A stretch of 64,000 bases of DNA from Polychytrium aggregatum (GCF_025602895.1 NW_026516313.1:62001-126000), one strand, 5' to 3'; counted from the first letter of the stretch, positions 32,001-42,700 are shown. Notes: generated by a model from the sequence alone, not told the origin. Numbers and translations: made by a program.

Positions 32001-32752
32001 AACACCTTGGCAAAGGACGAGTACTTGGAGGGGACAGAGGGCTCGGCCTTGGGCTTGGCTCCAGCGTCGACGGAGCAGAGGGACAGGACTCGGGCAGCAT
32101 CCAAGAGGAACACTTCCAGGCCTTCCTTCTGGACGGCGTGCTGGAAGGGGATGCTGCCGATCAGGCTGACGCTGGGTAGGGACTGGGTCTTGGTCTTGGG
32201 GACGGCAGGAGGCAAGGCAGGACTGGGCTTGGGCACGGCAGGAGGCAAGGCAGGGAGGATCTCGGGCACGGCTGGGGACTTGGCTGGGGACTCGGCAGGA
32301 ACAATCTTGGACTCGGGCAGGGACACGGCAGGCTCGGCGGGGACCTCAGCAGGGGACTCGGCAGGGCTGGACCTAGAGGACTGTGGCTCGGGAGAGAACG
32401 GGGAGGCCAAACTGTGGATAGAGGTGCAAGGCAAGAAAATAGAGTCATGGTGCCAGTCAAAGTAGGGTTTGTGTTTCTTGATCCAATCCATACCCAAGAT
32501 GATCGGGTATGAAGCCAAGGGAATCAGCGCGAACGAGATTTGTTCATAGTGGCTGATGCCTGTGATCATAGAAACACAAACTCCAAGACTAGACTCCATC
32601 GAAGAGCCATCGGCAAGAGTGATGACGAAAGAAGTTTCAAAGGTGGGGAGAGCGTGGGTTGCGGCGAATCCAGTGTCCATAAACGAAGTAACCGCGCCGG
32701 TATCGATCATGGCGGTTGCCCGTATGGACTCTGGACCGCACAGCAGAGTCAC
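29078..32752 (-). CDS. Pol polyprotein of G: PR-RT-RNase H-IN-chromodomain
   Basis: 1224 residues from the listed start; the frame is open back to the gag stop at 32943, in -1 relation to gag, so the real product is probably a longer Gag-Pol. Protease MIDTGAVTSFMD lies near the start. A low-complexity Pro/Ala/Glu-rich spacer with repeated ALPPAVPK follows at about residues 110-180. RT has VVYLDDILIYS (YLDD about 429), RNase H EADASDYALGAVLSQ. Integrase has a zinc domain (GHFGVAKTFEL ... CDTCQRN) and D, D, E in SVDFITQLP, VSDRGSTF and TDGQTERVN. The chromodomain has WEVEQILDSRL and YLVHWRGYT. The stop TAG abuts the LTR. Confidence 0.96.
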   Translation of the reverse strand: MTLLCGPESIRATAMIDTGAVTSFMDTGFAATHALPTFETSFVITLADGSSMESSLGVCVSMITGISHYEQISFALIPLASYPIILGMDWIKKHKPYFDWHHDSIFLPCTSIHSLASPFSPEPQSSRSSPAESPAEVPAEPAVSLPESKIVPAESPAKSPAVPEILPALPPAVPKPSPALPPAVPKTKTQSLPSVSLIGSIPFQHAVQKEGLEVFLLDAARVLSLCSVDAGAKPKAEPSVPSKYSSFAKVFSKSEADKLPQHRPYDHTIPLVEGASPSFGPVYNLSKPEMDALHTYIQENLSKGFIRRSESPAGAPVLFVKKKDGSLRLCVDYRALNKITVPNRCPLPLIAETFDNLGKAKIFTKLDMRGAYNLLRIAEGEEWKTAFRCRYGHFEYNVMPFGLTNAPASFQAFVNDVLREYLDQFVVVYLDDILIYSSDPAEHEAHVKKVLTKLQDAGLSLKLEKCEFDQSSVAFLGFIISPDGISMDPDKVKAIQEWEIPRSAHDIQVFLGLANFYRRFVKDYSKIATPLTDLLKKDIKFSWSPSAQTSFLKLKECLSTGPVLRHFDPERQCVIEADASDYALGAVLSQRDDEGLLHPVAFYSRKLLDAEMNYQIYDKELLAIVAAFKQWRHYLEFSSQATEVVTDHKNLEYFQTSRNLSRRQVRWSEILGDYNFVIRYRPGTLNNAADALSRKDKFPKEGGDSRSSPNTQTLLPPKLFVSALRAVPVAPEPEDIAALIKSSLKKDSTFGPILSQVLKNPASCPGYSVDNDLLLFEGLVCVPDVPELKRKILVECHDSPTAGHFGVAKTFELVSRTFHWPTMRRYIREYVSGCDTCQRNKHSRHKPYGLLASLPVPDRPWSSVSVDFITQLPESSGHTAICVFVDRFTKMAHFVPSSNEANAEDTARMFVEHVFTKHGLPDDIVSDRGSTFASKFFQAVLTRLKIKHKMSTAFHPQTDGQTERVNAILEQYLRCFINFQQDDWAQLLPHAEFTYNNTSQATLGCSPFFAYTGYHPRFSVALPRTTKNASVADDQARAIHSLHDELKFNIALAQDSQAKFYDPGHSPSPPFKVGDRVWLSAKNIKTQRPTAKLDHTKLGPFKIVAQVGSRAFKLDLPSSMRIHPVFHVSLLEPAADDKIPGRIIPPPPPIQVDGHDEWEVEQILDSRLFRGKLQYLVHWRGYTVMDCTWEPASNLAHCPEPVTAYHSSHPSKPGPLGARALRGG

Positions 32753-32914
32753 AGCGAGGGAGGGCTGACGTTGGATGTCAGGCTCGGGAGGCGAAGACGA
32801 AGAAGCAAGAGCGGTGGAAACGGTGGCAATGGTGACGGGGGCAAGATGGCAAAAGGCAGAAGAGTGATTTACCGTGGAGACATTTACAGGAGGAAGATTT
32901 ATGACATGATTGAC

Positions 32915-32946
32915 GCCTAGGAAAGCTCCTCCGACCTTTTCTAGGC
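32915..32946 (-). other. Inverted repeat at the G gag stop codon
   Basis: GCCTAG pairs with CTAGGC, then one mismatch, then AAAG with CTTT, around a 10-nt loop (minus-strand reading). The TAG stop is in the outer 5' arm. Confidence 0.75.
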
Positions 32947-34179
32947 AGAGAAGTTTTCCTGGTCGTCAAGTTTATTCACATCAACGACAGCCAAAGAAGC
33001 ATCGATGGCAGCCAAGCGGGAGGAGGTCTTATTGGGGCAGCGAAGGGCAATGTGCCCTTCCTGCTTGCAATAAAAGCAGCGGTTGGCAGCACGGAGGGCG
33101 GCCTTGTCCTCGGCGGTCAGCCTGCGAGCGGAAGCCTGGCTGAGGTCCATGGGCTGCGGAACGTTGAAGGCTTGAGCGGGGCGAGGAGGAGGAGCAGGAG
33201 CGAAGGGACGAGGAGCCGGACGGAAAGGGAGAGGAGCCGGACGAGCAGGAGCAGGAGCAGGAGCGGAGCGGTGGTTGGGACGGCGGGAACGTTGGTCCTC
33301 CTGGCGGTTGTCGATGGCGATCGCCGCTTGCATAAGATCTTCGAGGTTGTCGAAGGAGCGGCGGGAGAGTTCATCTTGGACCGAGGGCTTGAGTCCACTC
33401 TCGAAGTGGAACATGAGAGGGTCTTGGGACCAAGTGACGAGGTGGACGGCTTGGCGGCGGTACTCGGCGGCATAGGCGGCGGCGGAGGTGACTTGGTAAA
33501 GCCTGACCATCTCGCGAGCAGCGGCGATGGTGGGCTGAACCTGGCCAAAGGCAGCACGGAGCCACTCGGAAAAACCGGCAAAGTCACGGATGGCAGGGGG
33601 GGAGCACTCGGGGTCTCTCTCCAACTGATCGATGTACGGCTGCATGTAGTCTGCAGCAGTACCATCGAGATAGGATAAGGCGTAAAACACCTTATCCCTT
33701 TCAGTCTGGAAGAGGGGAGGGTTGGACACGAAGGCCAGTCTGCAATGCGAGAGGAAGGCATTGCAGCGGCTCGGGTCCTTACCAGAGAAGCGGTCGGGAG
33801 GACCTATCTGCCTGGTGGCAGAGTTGCGACCAGCAGGGTTGTCCTCGGGGTCTTGGGCAGGATCATCGACGTCGTCAGGAACGCCGAAGTAGGGGCGACC
33901 TGCACGACGGATCGGAGCGGGAGCGGGAGCAGGAGGAGGTAGCTGGGCCTGGTAGCTGCGGAGGGCCTCCTGGACACTGGCGGCGACAACTTGGCGGACA
34001 TCCTCTTCACGGCGAGCCAGGACCTGGTCCATACGATCGGTGATGCGGTTGAGCGCATCATCCTGATCGTGGAGGAACTTGGAAAAGTCCTGGAGAGAAC
34101 GGGCGTTCTCGGCGGACTGGATAATGACCGCACGGATGGCCTGGAGCTCGGGCTCGGAAAGGCCCGAAGGGGAAGCCAT
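32941..34179 (-). CDS. Gag of G
   Basis: 412 residues starting MASPSGLSEPELQAI; an upstream in-frame start would reach into the LTR and is rejected. A helical N-terminus (residues 5-70) is followed by a Pro/Ala linker and a capsid-like core (PPDRFSGKDPSRCNAFLSHC onward). A proline-rich stretch (about 300-340) then leads to a canonical zinc knuckle C368, C371, H376, C381. It is the largest gag in the window. The stop is inside an inverted repeat and pol continues in -1. Confidence 0.94.
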   Translation of the reverse strand: MASPSGLSEPELQAIRAVIIQSAENARSLQDFSKFLHDQDDALNRITDRMDQVLARREEDVRQVVAASVQEALRSYQAQLPPPAPAPAPIRRAGRPYFGVPDDVDDPAQDPEDNPAGRNSATRQIGPPDRFSGKDPSRCNAFLSHCRLAFVSNPPLFQTERDKVFYALSYLDGTAADYMQPYIDQLERDPECSPPAIRDFAGFSEWLRAAFGQVQPTIAAAREMVRLYQVTSAAAYAAEYRRQAVHLVTWSQDPLMFHFESGLKPSVQDELSRRSFDNLEDLMQAAIAIDNRQEDQRSRRPNHRSAPAPAPARPAPLPFRPAPRPFAPAPPPRPAQAFNVPQPMDLSQASARRLTAEDKAALRAANRCFYCKQEGHIALRCPNKTSSRLAAIDASLAVVDVNKLDDQENFSA

Positions 34180-34240
34180 TGGTAAAAGATATAGCGAAGG
34201 GAACGGGGGCAAAGGCAGGGCAAGTGGGGGGTTGTTGAAG

Positions 34241-34251
34241 GTCTTGCCAAG
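34241..34251 (-). promoter_or_regulatory. Self-priming primer binding site of G
   Basis: On the minus strand, 2 nt (CT) after the LTR end, TGGCAAGAC is the exact 9-nt complement of GTCTTGCCA in the LTR (34422-34414). Confidence 0.65.
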
Positions 34252-34832
34252 TGTCAAGACTGGACAACGGGGCAAGCAGGGAAGTGCGCAAGAGTCCTAA
34301 TACAAGACTCGAACGTAGGGAGAGGAGCGGGGACTGGACTGGGACACAGAGTGTCAAGTGTAAAGCCAAAGTTTTATTCTAGATCCAAGGCTTAGGATAC
34401 TAAAAATACAAAGTGGCAAGACGAAGGCAAAGGACAGAGGCTGGTCGGAGGGCTATTTATGCGAGCGCCAAGGATCGACGCTGCAGAGCGAGGGGGCAGG
34501 AGCGAAGCAGCGGCGGGGAGGGCGAAGCAGCGAGCGAAGCAGGTGGCGGCCGTGACTCGGGATCCGTGAGTCAGCGGGCGTCAGTGGCGGCGGCATGGCG
34601 GCGCCAAGGCGTCAGGCGGCGTCGAGGCGGCGTTGTGGGCGTAACCCATGACCAACAGCAAGGAAACGGGAACGGAACACAGACAGCGCGCGTGCTGGCG
34701 GGAAGACAACAAGGCAGCACAGCGCGGGAAACAAACAAACAGAAGGAAGGGAAAGCGCTAAGGCAGGCAAACAGAAAGGAAAGGGCAAGGGTAAAGGAAG
34801 GAAGAGGGCAAAGGCAGAGGGTGTTCATGACA
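34252..34832 (-). repeat. 5' LTR of G (581 bp)
   Basis: Matches 28497-29077. It contains the core promoter CATAAATAG, a TGAGTCA site at 34567-34573, and AATAAA downstream of the predicted start. The right border is GGGGA. Confidence 0.96.
34414..34461 (-). promoter_or_regulatory. TATA-like box and predicted start/self-primer of G
   Basis: Minus strand CATAAATAG begins at 34461. GTCTTGCCA begins at 34422, exactly 39 bp downstream, and is complementary to the primer site. Confidence 0.65.
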
Positions 34833-34837
34833 GGGGA

Positions 34838-35028
34838 GCACTTACGTTTATTCACGATAAAACCGAACTCCAGACAAACGGGGGGGAACGGGGGCAACCC
34901 GCAGGTATACCCTGCGGTGGCCTGCCTGCGGTGCGTGAAAACGCAAAGCGCAGCACAGGTCACGACCCACTGCGCCGCGCAGTACGCGCAGTACGCGCAG
35001 CACAGCGTCGGAGATACCATCTCCTACA
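34838..35028 (-). repeat. 5' LTR of D2, right piece
   Basis: The remaining 191 bp of the D2 LTR, starting GCACTTACG after the second GGGGA and ending CTCCTACA. Joined with 28378-28496 it gives 310 bp. Confidence 0.95.
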
Positions 35029-38000
35029 ACTTGGTTGACCCGCTCAGTCTGTCCATCGGTTTGGGGGTGGAACGCCGTGGACAGACTGGTCTTGATGCCG
35101 AGTTCCGAGCACAGGGCCTGCCAGAACCGCGAGGTGAACTGGCTTCCTCGGTCCGAGACGATGTTGTCCGGGAGACCGTGGAGACGGAAGATGTTGTCGA
35201 GGAACAGCGACGCTGTTTCCTCGGCACTTGGGAGGGACCGACAGGGAAGGAAGTGGGCCATCTTGGTCAGGCTATCGACGACGACAAAGATGCAAGTCTT
35301 GCCGTTGGACTCGGGGAGGTCGGTGATAAAGTCCATCGTCACCAGAGACCAGGGTCGCGATGCCGTCGGGAGGGGCTGCAAGTATCCAAACGGCTTATGT
35401 CGAGGGACTTTCGAGCGTGCACAAGTGTCAGCACGTCGAGACATAAGCCTGGACATCCTTGCGGATTGAGGGCCACCAGAACTGCCTCGAGATCAGTGCC
35501 CGAGTCCGCCGAATGCCAGGATGTCCAACAGCGACAGGATCGTGGCATGACTTGAGGACGGGGACTCGACACGACTCGGGCACAACGATCTTGTCCATGA
35601 AGGTGAGGAGATCATCCTTCAGGACATACTTGGGATCGTTGCGGAGCTGGTCCAGGGACGGGTCCTTGGGTTGCTCCTCGGCAATGAGCTTGAGCAAGTC
35701 CACAGGGCGAGTGGAACTTGCATCCGAGGAGCGACGGACGGCACAGGCGAACGACGAAGGTGGCAGCAACGGGGGAGGCTCCTTGGACACAGGTGCGGAC
35801 GGAGGGACAGTAGTCCGGGCGGCGGGAGAGAGCGTCGGCCTTGCCGTTCTTTGGACCGGGGAGGTACTGGAATCCGGAGGTCGAACCGAGACAGGAACTG
35901 CGACCACCGGGCGTGTCGCTGGTTGAGGATGCGGGCCGACGCCAGGTATTCCAAGTTCTTGTGGTCGGTAAGGACTTGGACTGGGTGTTGGGCACCTTCG
36001 AGGTAGTGTCGCCAGACCTCGAAAGCCTCCTTGATGGCCAAGAGCTCCTTCTCATAGATGCTGTAGTTGCGTTCAGCATCCATGAGCGTGCGGGAGTGGA
36101 AGGAGCACGGGTGCAGGTGGCCATCGGAGCCGCGCTGGGACAGGACGCATCCGATCGCAAAGTCTGAGGCATCAGACTCCACGACAAAGGGCTTGGATGG
36201 GTCGGGGTGCGCAAGGACGGGCTCGGAGACGAAGGCTTCCTTGAGGGACTGGAAAGCCTTGTGGGCGTCGGGGGACCAGCGGAAGACCTGGGACTTCTTG
36301 AACAGGAGCGTGAGCGGACCGGCGATCTTGGCATATCCGTCAATGAAGCGACGGTAAAAGTTCGAGAACCCAATGAAGGAGCGAAGGTCGGAGACATTGC
36401 GGGGGACGGGCCAGTCGACAATGGCGGAGAGCTTTGCTCGTTCCATCTCGATACCCTTGGGCGAGATGACGTAGCCGAGGAATGAGACCTTGTCCTTGGA
36501 GAACTCGCACTTCTCCAGCTTGCAGTACAACTTTGCAGCCTGGAGCTTGGCCAGGACCTGCTTGACGTGATTTGCATGCTGAGTGGGGTCAGCGCTGTAA
36601 ATCAAAATGTCGTCAAGGTAGGCAATCGCAAAGTTGTCCAGTTCATCACGAAGGACATCGTTGATGAAGTGCTGGAAGGTGGCCGGAGCATTGGTGAGTC
36701 CAAAGGGCATCACCAAGTACTCGAACTGGCCGTAACGAGTGCGAAAGGCCGTCTTCCACTCGTCGCCTGCGCGGATACGCAGCAGGTTGTAGGCCCCGCG
36801 GAGGTCCAGCTTCGTGAACACCTTCGCGTCCCGGACTCGGTCCAGCATCTCATTGATCAACGGTAAGGGGTAACGATTCTTGACCGTGATCGTGTTCAAT
36901 GCGCGATAGTCCACGCAGAGACGCAGAGAGCCGTCCTTCTTCTTGACGAAAAGGATCGGAGAACCGGCGGGAGAGGACGAAGGACGGATGAACCCTTTGA
37001 CGAGGTTGTCGTCGAGGTATTCACGAAGGGCCTTGAGTTCGGGCTCTGACAGGGAGTAGAGCGGTCCGAACTTGGGGGTCTTGCCGGGCTCCAGGTCGAT
37101 CGGGCAGTCGTACGTCCGGTGCGGGGGCAACGAATCGGCTTCCTGCTTCGAGAAGACTGAGCCAAACGACTTGTACTCCTCGGGGATCGACGTCGAGAGG
37201 GGCGTCGGATCCGGATCGGTGGCAGGAAGGACGAGGACTTGGAACACAGTCAGGGGGTCGGGGCTAGACTGTGTGTCGAGGACGGACTGCTCCAACGACT
37301 TGTACCTGATCGCTTGGACACGGACAGGAGCGGGGCTGGGAGCAACGGGACCGGGGAGACCAGGACGGACGGAGACGAGACCGGAGGGACCAGGACGAGC
37401 AGCACAGGAACAGGGCACCTCACTCGGAACACAATCAGAATAACGTTGAGCGATCACTTTATTCTGATCATCTTCGCGAGTACAAACGGTGCGAGGCGAA
37501 GAAGCGAGCACCACAGTGGTGTCGGTAGAGGCACGAGGGAAAACATTGGGTGTGTCGCCAACAAGAGGAAGGGGAGAAGGAGAAACGGAAGAAACGGAAG
37601 GGAGGGAAGAGGCATCCACAACCTTGAGGATGTGGTTTGCAGGACGGGGAAGGCAAAGGAGTCCACGAGCCCAGTGGAACCTGGGTTCGATGGACTGCAG
37701 CCAGGGATAGCCAAGGATAACAGGTTGGTGGGGAGACTTAATGACATCAAAGGAAAGGTGTTGAGTGTAGTCCCCAAGAACAATCTTGAGGGGTTCCGTC
37801 TCAAAAGTGATGGGGCCGGAAGAAAGTGGCTGGCCATCGACACCTTGGACAGGGAGGGGAGTGGATTTGGAAACGAGGGGGACCGAGAAGCGGTCAACAA
37901 AGCTCTCGTCGATGAAGTTGCCGGAGGCACCAGAATCGACGAGAAGTTGGCAAGAGAGGGAGCGACCAGAAGGGAGAACAAGAGAAGCGGAAAAAACGGG

Positions 38001-38213
38001 AGAAGAAGAAGAAATCGAAGAAACGCACGAAGAAGGCTCGGAGCAGAGATCAGTGTCGGCAGCATGGTTCGAGCAGATGACCAAGTTCGCAGGTGGTGTG
38101 GAGATCGGGAGCTCTGTCAAAGACATCTGGGAGCCAGATGTGCCCTTAGAAGAGGCGGGTTTGACAGAGTGCGATCCACCACCGACTACATTGATCATTC
38201 CACACATAGCCAT
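35029..38213 (-). pseudogene. Pol of B, frameshifted and truncated in integrase
   Basis: Follows C Pol closely from MAMCGMINVV through the protease (LVDSGAS), RT (AYLDD) and RNase H (ESDASDFAIGCVLSQ). Compared with C, single extra G bases (plus strand) occur at about 35869, 35810 and 35431, each shifting the frame. The integrase reading then resumes (MDFITDLPESN, VSDRGSQFTS, TDGQTERVNQV) and stops at the D2 LTR. The chromodomain is lost. The three indels lie within 440 bp, whereas the preceding 2.3 kb is clean. Confidence 0.93.
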
Positions 38214-38278
38214 GCGCTCGACACTTACCTCATGCTCCTTACCATCGACGCTTGCTTCTGGAGGAAGGGGGGACGGCT

Positions 38279-38306
38279 CCAGATCTAAGCCTCCACTTAG
38301 ATCTGG
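38279..38306 (-). other. Inverted repeat holding the B gag stop codon
   Basis: Same 11-bp CCAGATCTAAG/CTTAGATCTGG repeat as in A1 and C. Confidence 0.85.
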
Positions 38307-39280
38307 GCCTGGTCGTTTCCCGACTCGAAGTGTTCCTCCTCACCATCATCGTAGACGATGGTTCGGACAACCTTCGAACGGGGACGGGAGCCGGGAGCCT
38401 GAGGACGGGAGCCAGGGAAGCGGGAACCAGAGGCGGGAGCACGGGAGCCGGACTTGAGGGGGCAGGACTTGGCGACGTGGCCGGGCTTGCCACAGCGGAA
38501 GCAGAGGCGCTCCTGGAAACGGCGGTTCTTCTCCTCGGGGGTCAGGCGGCTGACGACGGCGGCGTCGATCTGCATCGGCTCGGAGTAGAGAACCGGAGGC
38601 TCCTGGGCGGGCGGCTGGAAGGACGGAGGTCGGGAGTTGAAGGCCTGGGTGCCGAAGGAAACAGGGCCAGTGTTTCGGAGCTCGTTGTTGAGCTCGATGA
38701 TGCGTGCATCGATCTTGAGGCAACGCTCGACGAACGGGACCAAGCGGAGAGGGAGAGGGTCGATGAAGGAGAGGCGCTGCTTGATCTCCCTCGACAGGCC
38801 ACGGCGGAAGGCGGATATCTTGGCTTCGTCGTTCCATGGAAGGTCGGCGGCAACGCGGAGGAACTCTGAGGCATAATCCATGCACGAGCGGTTGCCCTGT
38901 GCCATGGAGGAAAGGAGCAGCTCGGCAGTATGGGTGCGGTCGGGATCGTCAAACGCTTGGCGAAAGCGTTCCATGAACGAGTCGAACGAGTGCAGGATTT
39001 GATCGTTCGACTCGATCAAGGGAGTCGCCCACTGGAGGGCCGGACCAGTGAGCAAACTCAAGACGTAACCCACCTTGACTTGCTCGGACGGGAACCTGGA
39101 TGCCTGGAGCATCATGAGCAGGCGGCACTGGTTGACGAAGGGGCGGAACTTTGACCTGGTGCCGTCGAACTTGTCCGGGGTCGGCATGTGCGGGAGCTGC
39201 GGGGCGGCGGAAGAGTGTGTGGTCCGGAGGAGGACCAGTTCCTCCTGGAGGGCAACGATTTGGGCCTGGAGTTGGTCCAT
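38297..39280 (-). CDS. Gag of B
   Basis: 327 residues, intact and the same as C Gag. It differs from A1 Gag by a few substitutions (for example NSRPPSF for NSRTPSF). Leucine-rich N-terminal helix, capsid-like core and canonical zinc knuckle (C260-C273). Confidence 0.94.
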   Translation of the reverse strand: MDQLQAQIVALQEELVLLRTTHSSAAPQLPHMPTPDKFDGTRSKFRPFVNQCRLLMMLQASRFPSEQVKVGYVLSLLTGPALQWATPLIESNDQILHSFDSFMERFRQAFDDPDRTHTAELLLSSMAQGNRSCMDYASEFLRVAADLPWNDEAKISAFRRGLSREIKQRLSFIDPLPLRLVPFVERCLKIDARIIELNNELRNTGPVSFGTQAFNSRPPSFQPPAQEPPVLYSEPMQIDAAVVSRLTPEEKNRRFQERLCFRCGKPGHVAKSCPLKSGSRAPASGSRFPGSRPQAPGSRPRSKVVRTIVYDDGEEEHFESGNDQAQI

Positions 39281-39399
39281 GTGGGATATGGGGGCGGGGG
39301 GGAGAGTGCAGAGAAGACAACAGAGAATAGAAGGATGAGGGCAGCAACGAAGCCTCAGCCAAGCAGGTGGTCAGACAGAGAGAGGGAGTTCGAACAATA

Positions 39400-39784
39400 T
39401 GTGAGGACCACGACAAGCAACGACACTGGACGACCAGGTGCTTGGCGAACAACGATAAGCTATATTACGACTTATCAGATAACAACAAGTGTTGTTCGAA
39501 CTGCAGATACAAAATGGGTGCGAGAAAGGAGGGGCTTTATAGCCAAGAGGGAAACCGAAGGGCGAAAGTGGGCGAGAAGGGTGGAGCGACAAACGATGGA
39601 CGAGAAGGGGGTGCGAGGGAGGCGGAGCATCCAGCGAGAGGGGCGAAGCACAGCGCAGTCGGAGGCGAAGTCAGAGTCATCGGCGCCAGCCAATCAGGGA
39701 ATACACGCCAAGACAAACAAACATGACTCACGGTGCATCACGCGCAGCAGTCCACACGTGTTCCCAACGTGCATGATCATCACA
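39400..39784 (-). repeat. LTR shared by B (5' LTR) and C (3' LTR)
   Basis: A single 385-bp LTR lies between C pol on its right and B leader/gag on its left. The polypurine tract and stop of C pol (GGGGAGGGGATGA on the minus strand) abut its right end. The B primer site lies 2 nt beyond its left end. No duplication or extra sequence separates the two units. Confidence 0.95.
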
Positions 39785-42700
39785 TCATCCCCTCCCCAAA
39801 CTACGGCCACTCCTGCGAACAATAAGTCCAGGCTTGTCGGGGTACCGGCGGTGGAAGTCGGCTATCTTGTCGGGAGCGTTAACGTAGTTGGCGGGCTCCC
39901 AGCTGCGATGATCAGTCGAGTAGCCCTTCCAATCAACGAAATAGCTCAACTTACCGCGGACCAGCTTGGAGTCGAGGATCTCCTGAACTTCATACTCCAA
40001 GTGGTCGTCGACGCGGACTGGCGGAGGAGGGTCTTGGATGCGGCCGGGGAGGGTGTTCGACTTGTGGGGCTCGAGGAGGGAGACATGGAACACCGGATGG
40101 ATCTTGAGATCCTTGGGAAGGTCGAGGCGGAAGGCGAGGGAACCGATGGCTTCGACGATCTTGTAGGGTCCGATGCGCTGGTAGTCCAACTTCTTGCTTG
40201 GACGGGTGGTCTTGATGTTGCGTGTTAGGACCCAGACTTGATCGCCAGGAGCGAACTTGGGAGCGTCGGACTTGTGGGCATCCGCAAAGCGCTTGTAGTC
40301 CGCCTTGGCCTTCTCGAGGTTCTCCTTCAGCAACGCCAAGTTGTGCCGAAGGTGTTCGACTCGGTCGGTCGCGGAGGGGACATCGAGGCTGGAAGGAAGG
40401 ACCGGAGACTCGAATCGGGGGTTGAAGCCGTAAGTCGCCAGGAACGGGGAGGCCTTGGTCGAGGTGTGCTCGAGGTTGTTGTATGAGAACTCGGCGAGCG
40501 GAAGTAGCATCGCCCAGTCATCCTGCTGGTACGAGGTGTAGCAGCGGAGATGCTGGTTGATGACTTGGTTGACCCGCTCAGTCTGTCCATCGGTTTGGGG
40601 GTGGAACGCCGTGGACAGACTGGTCTTGATGCCGAGTTCCGAGCACAGGGCCTGCCAGAACCGCGAGGTGAACTGGCTTCCTCGGTCCGAGACGATGTTG
40701 TCCGGGAGACCGTGGAGACGGAAGATGTTGTCGAGGAACAGCGACGCTGTTTCCTCGGCACTTGGGAGGGACCGACAGGGAAGGAAGTGGGCCATCTTGG
40801 TCAGGCTATCGACGACGACAAAGATGCAAGTCTTGCCGTTGGACTCGGGGAGGTCGGTGATAAAGTCCATCGTCACCAGAGACCAGGGTCGCGATGCCGT
40901 CGGGAGGGGCTGCAAGTATCCAAACGGCTTATGTCGAGGGACTTTCGAGCGTGCACAAGTGTCACACGTCGAGACATAAGCCTGGACATCCTTGCGGATT
41001 GAGGGCCACCAGAACTGCCTCGAGATCAGTGCCCGAGTCCGCCGAATGCCAGGATGTCCAACAGCGACAGGATCGTGGCATGACTTGAGGACGGGGACTC
41101 GACACGACTCGGGCACAACGATCTTGTCCATGAAGGTGAGGAGATCATCCTTCAGGACATACTTGGGATCGTTGCGGAGCTGGTCCAGGGACGGGTCCTT
41201 TGGTTGCTCCTCGGCAATGAGCTTGAGCAAGTCCACAGGGCGAGTGGAACTTGCATCCGAGGAGCGACGGACGGCACAGGCGAACGACGAAGGTGGCAGC
41301 AACGGGGGAGGCTCCTTGGACACAGGTGCGGACGGAGGGACATAGTCCGGGCGGCGGGAGAGAGCGTCGGCCTTGCCGTTCTTTGGACCGGGGAGGTATT
41401 GAATCCGGAGGTCGAACCGAGACAGGAACTGCGACCACCGGGCGTGTCGCTGGTTGAGGATGCGGGCCGACGCCAGGTATTCCAAGTTCTTGTGGTCGGT
41501 AAGGACTTGGACTGGGTGTTGGGCACCTTCGAGGTAGTGTCGCCAGACCTCGAAAGCCTCCTTGATGGCCAAGAGCTCCTTCTCATAGATGCTGTAGTTG
41601 CGTTCAGCATCCATGAGCGTGCGGGAGTGAAAGGAGCACGGGTGCAGGTGGCCATCGGAGCCGCGCTGGGACAGGACGCATCCGATCGCAAAGTCTGAGG
41701 CATCAGACTCCACGACAAAGGGCTTGGATGGGTCGGGGTGCGCAAGGACGGGCTCGGAGACGAAGGCTTCCTTGAGGGACTGGAAAGCCTTGTGGGCGTC
41801 GGGGGACCAGCGGAAGACCTGGGACTTCTTGAACAGGAGCGTGAGCGGACCGGCGATCTTGGCATATCCGTCAATGAAGCGACGGTAAAAGTTCGAGAAC
41901 CCAATGAAGGAGCGAAGGTCGGAGACATTGCGGGGGACGGGCCAGTCGACAATGGCGGAGAGCTTTGCTCGTTCCATCTCGATACCCTTGGGCGAGATGA
42001 CGTAGCCGAGGAACGAGACCTTGTCCTTGGAGAACTCGCACTTCTCCAGCTTGCAGTACAACTTTGCAGCCTGGAGCTTGGCCAGGACCTGCTTGACGTG
42101 ATTTGCATGCTGAGTGGGGTCAGCGCTGTAAATCAAAATGTCGTCAAGGTAGGCAATCGCAAAGTTGTCCAGTTCATCACGAAGGACATCGTTGATGAAG
42201 TGCTGGAAGGTGGCCGGAGCATTGGTGAGTCCAAAGGGCATCACCAAGTACTCGAACTGGCCGTAACGAGTGCGAAAGGCCGTCTTCCACTCGTCGCCTG
42301 CGCGGATACGCAGCAGGTTGTAGGCCCCGCGGAGGTCCAGCTTCGTGAACACCTTCGCGTCCCGAACTCGGTCCAGCATCTCGTTGATCAACGGTAAGGG
42401 ATAACGATTCTTGACCGTGATCGTGTTCAATGCGCGATAGTCCACGCAGAGACGCAGAGAGCCGTCCTTCTTCTTGACGAAAAGGATCGGGGAACCGGCG
42501 GGAGAGGACGAAGAACGGATGAACCCTTTGACGAGGTTGTCGTCGAGGTATTCACGAAGGGCCTTGAGTTCGGGCTCTGACAGGGAGTAGAGCGGTCCGA
42601 ACTTGGGGGTCTTGCCGGGCTCCAGGTCGATCGGGCAGTCGTACGTCCGGTGCGGGGGCAACGAGTCGGCTTCCTGCTTCGAGAAGACTGAGCCAAACGA

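Larger units (their letters stand above)
28497..34832 (-). mobile_element. G: complete Ty3/gypsy chromovirus, family G (6336 bp)
   Basis: 581-bp LTRs (28497-29077 and 34252-34832), gag and pol on the minus strand, flanked by the duplication GGGGA (28492-28496 and 34833-34837). It is inserted in the D2 5' LTR. All frames are open; it is the only G copy in the window. Confidence 0.97.
24203..35028 (-). mobile_element. D2: family D element, 3' end missing, 5' LTR split by G
   Basis: Minus strand: 5' LTR in two pieces (28378-28496 and 34838-35028), gag, and pol that ends at 24203. About 1.1 kb of pol 3' end and the 3' LTR are replaced by F-e. The right end lies in B pol before ACTTG (35029-35033); the matching left half of that duplication is gone. 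Confidence 0.95.
35029..39784 (-). mobile_element. B: family A element in tandem with C, 3' part cut by D2
   Basis: Minus strand: LTR 39400-39784 (shared with C as its 3' LTR), gag, and pol down to the integrase, where D2 is inserted at 35028/35029. The rest of pol and the 3' LTR are not in the window. Pol also has three one-base insertions. Confidence 0.93.
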
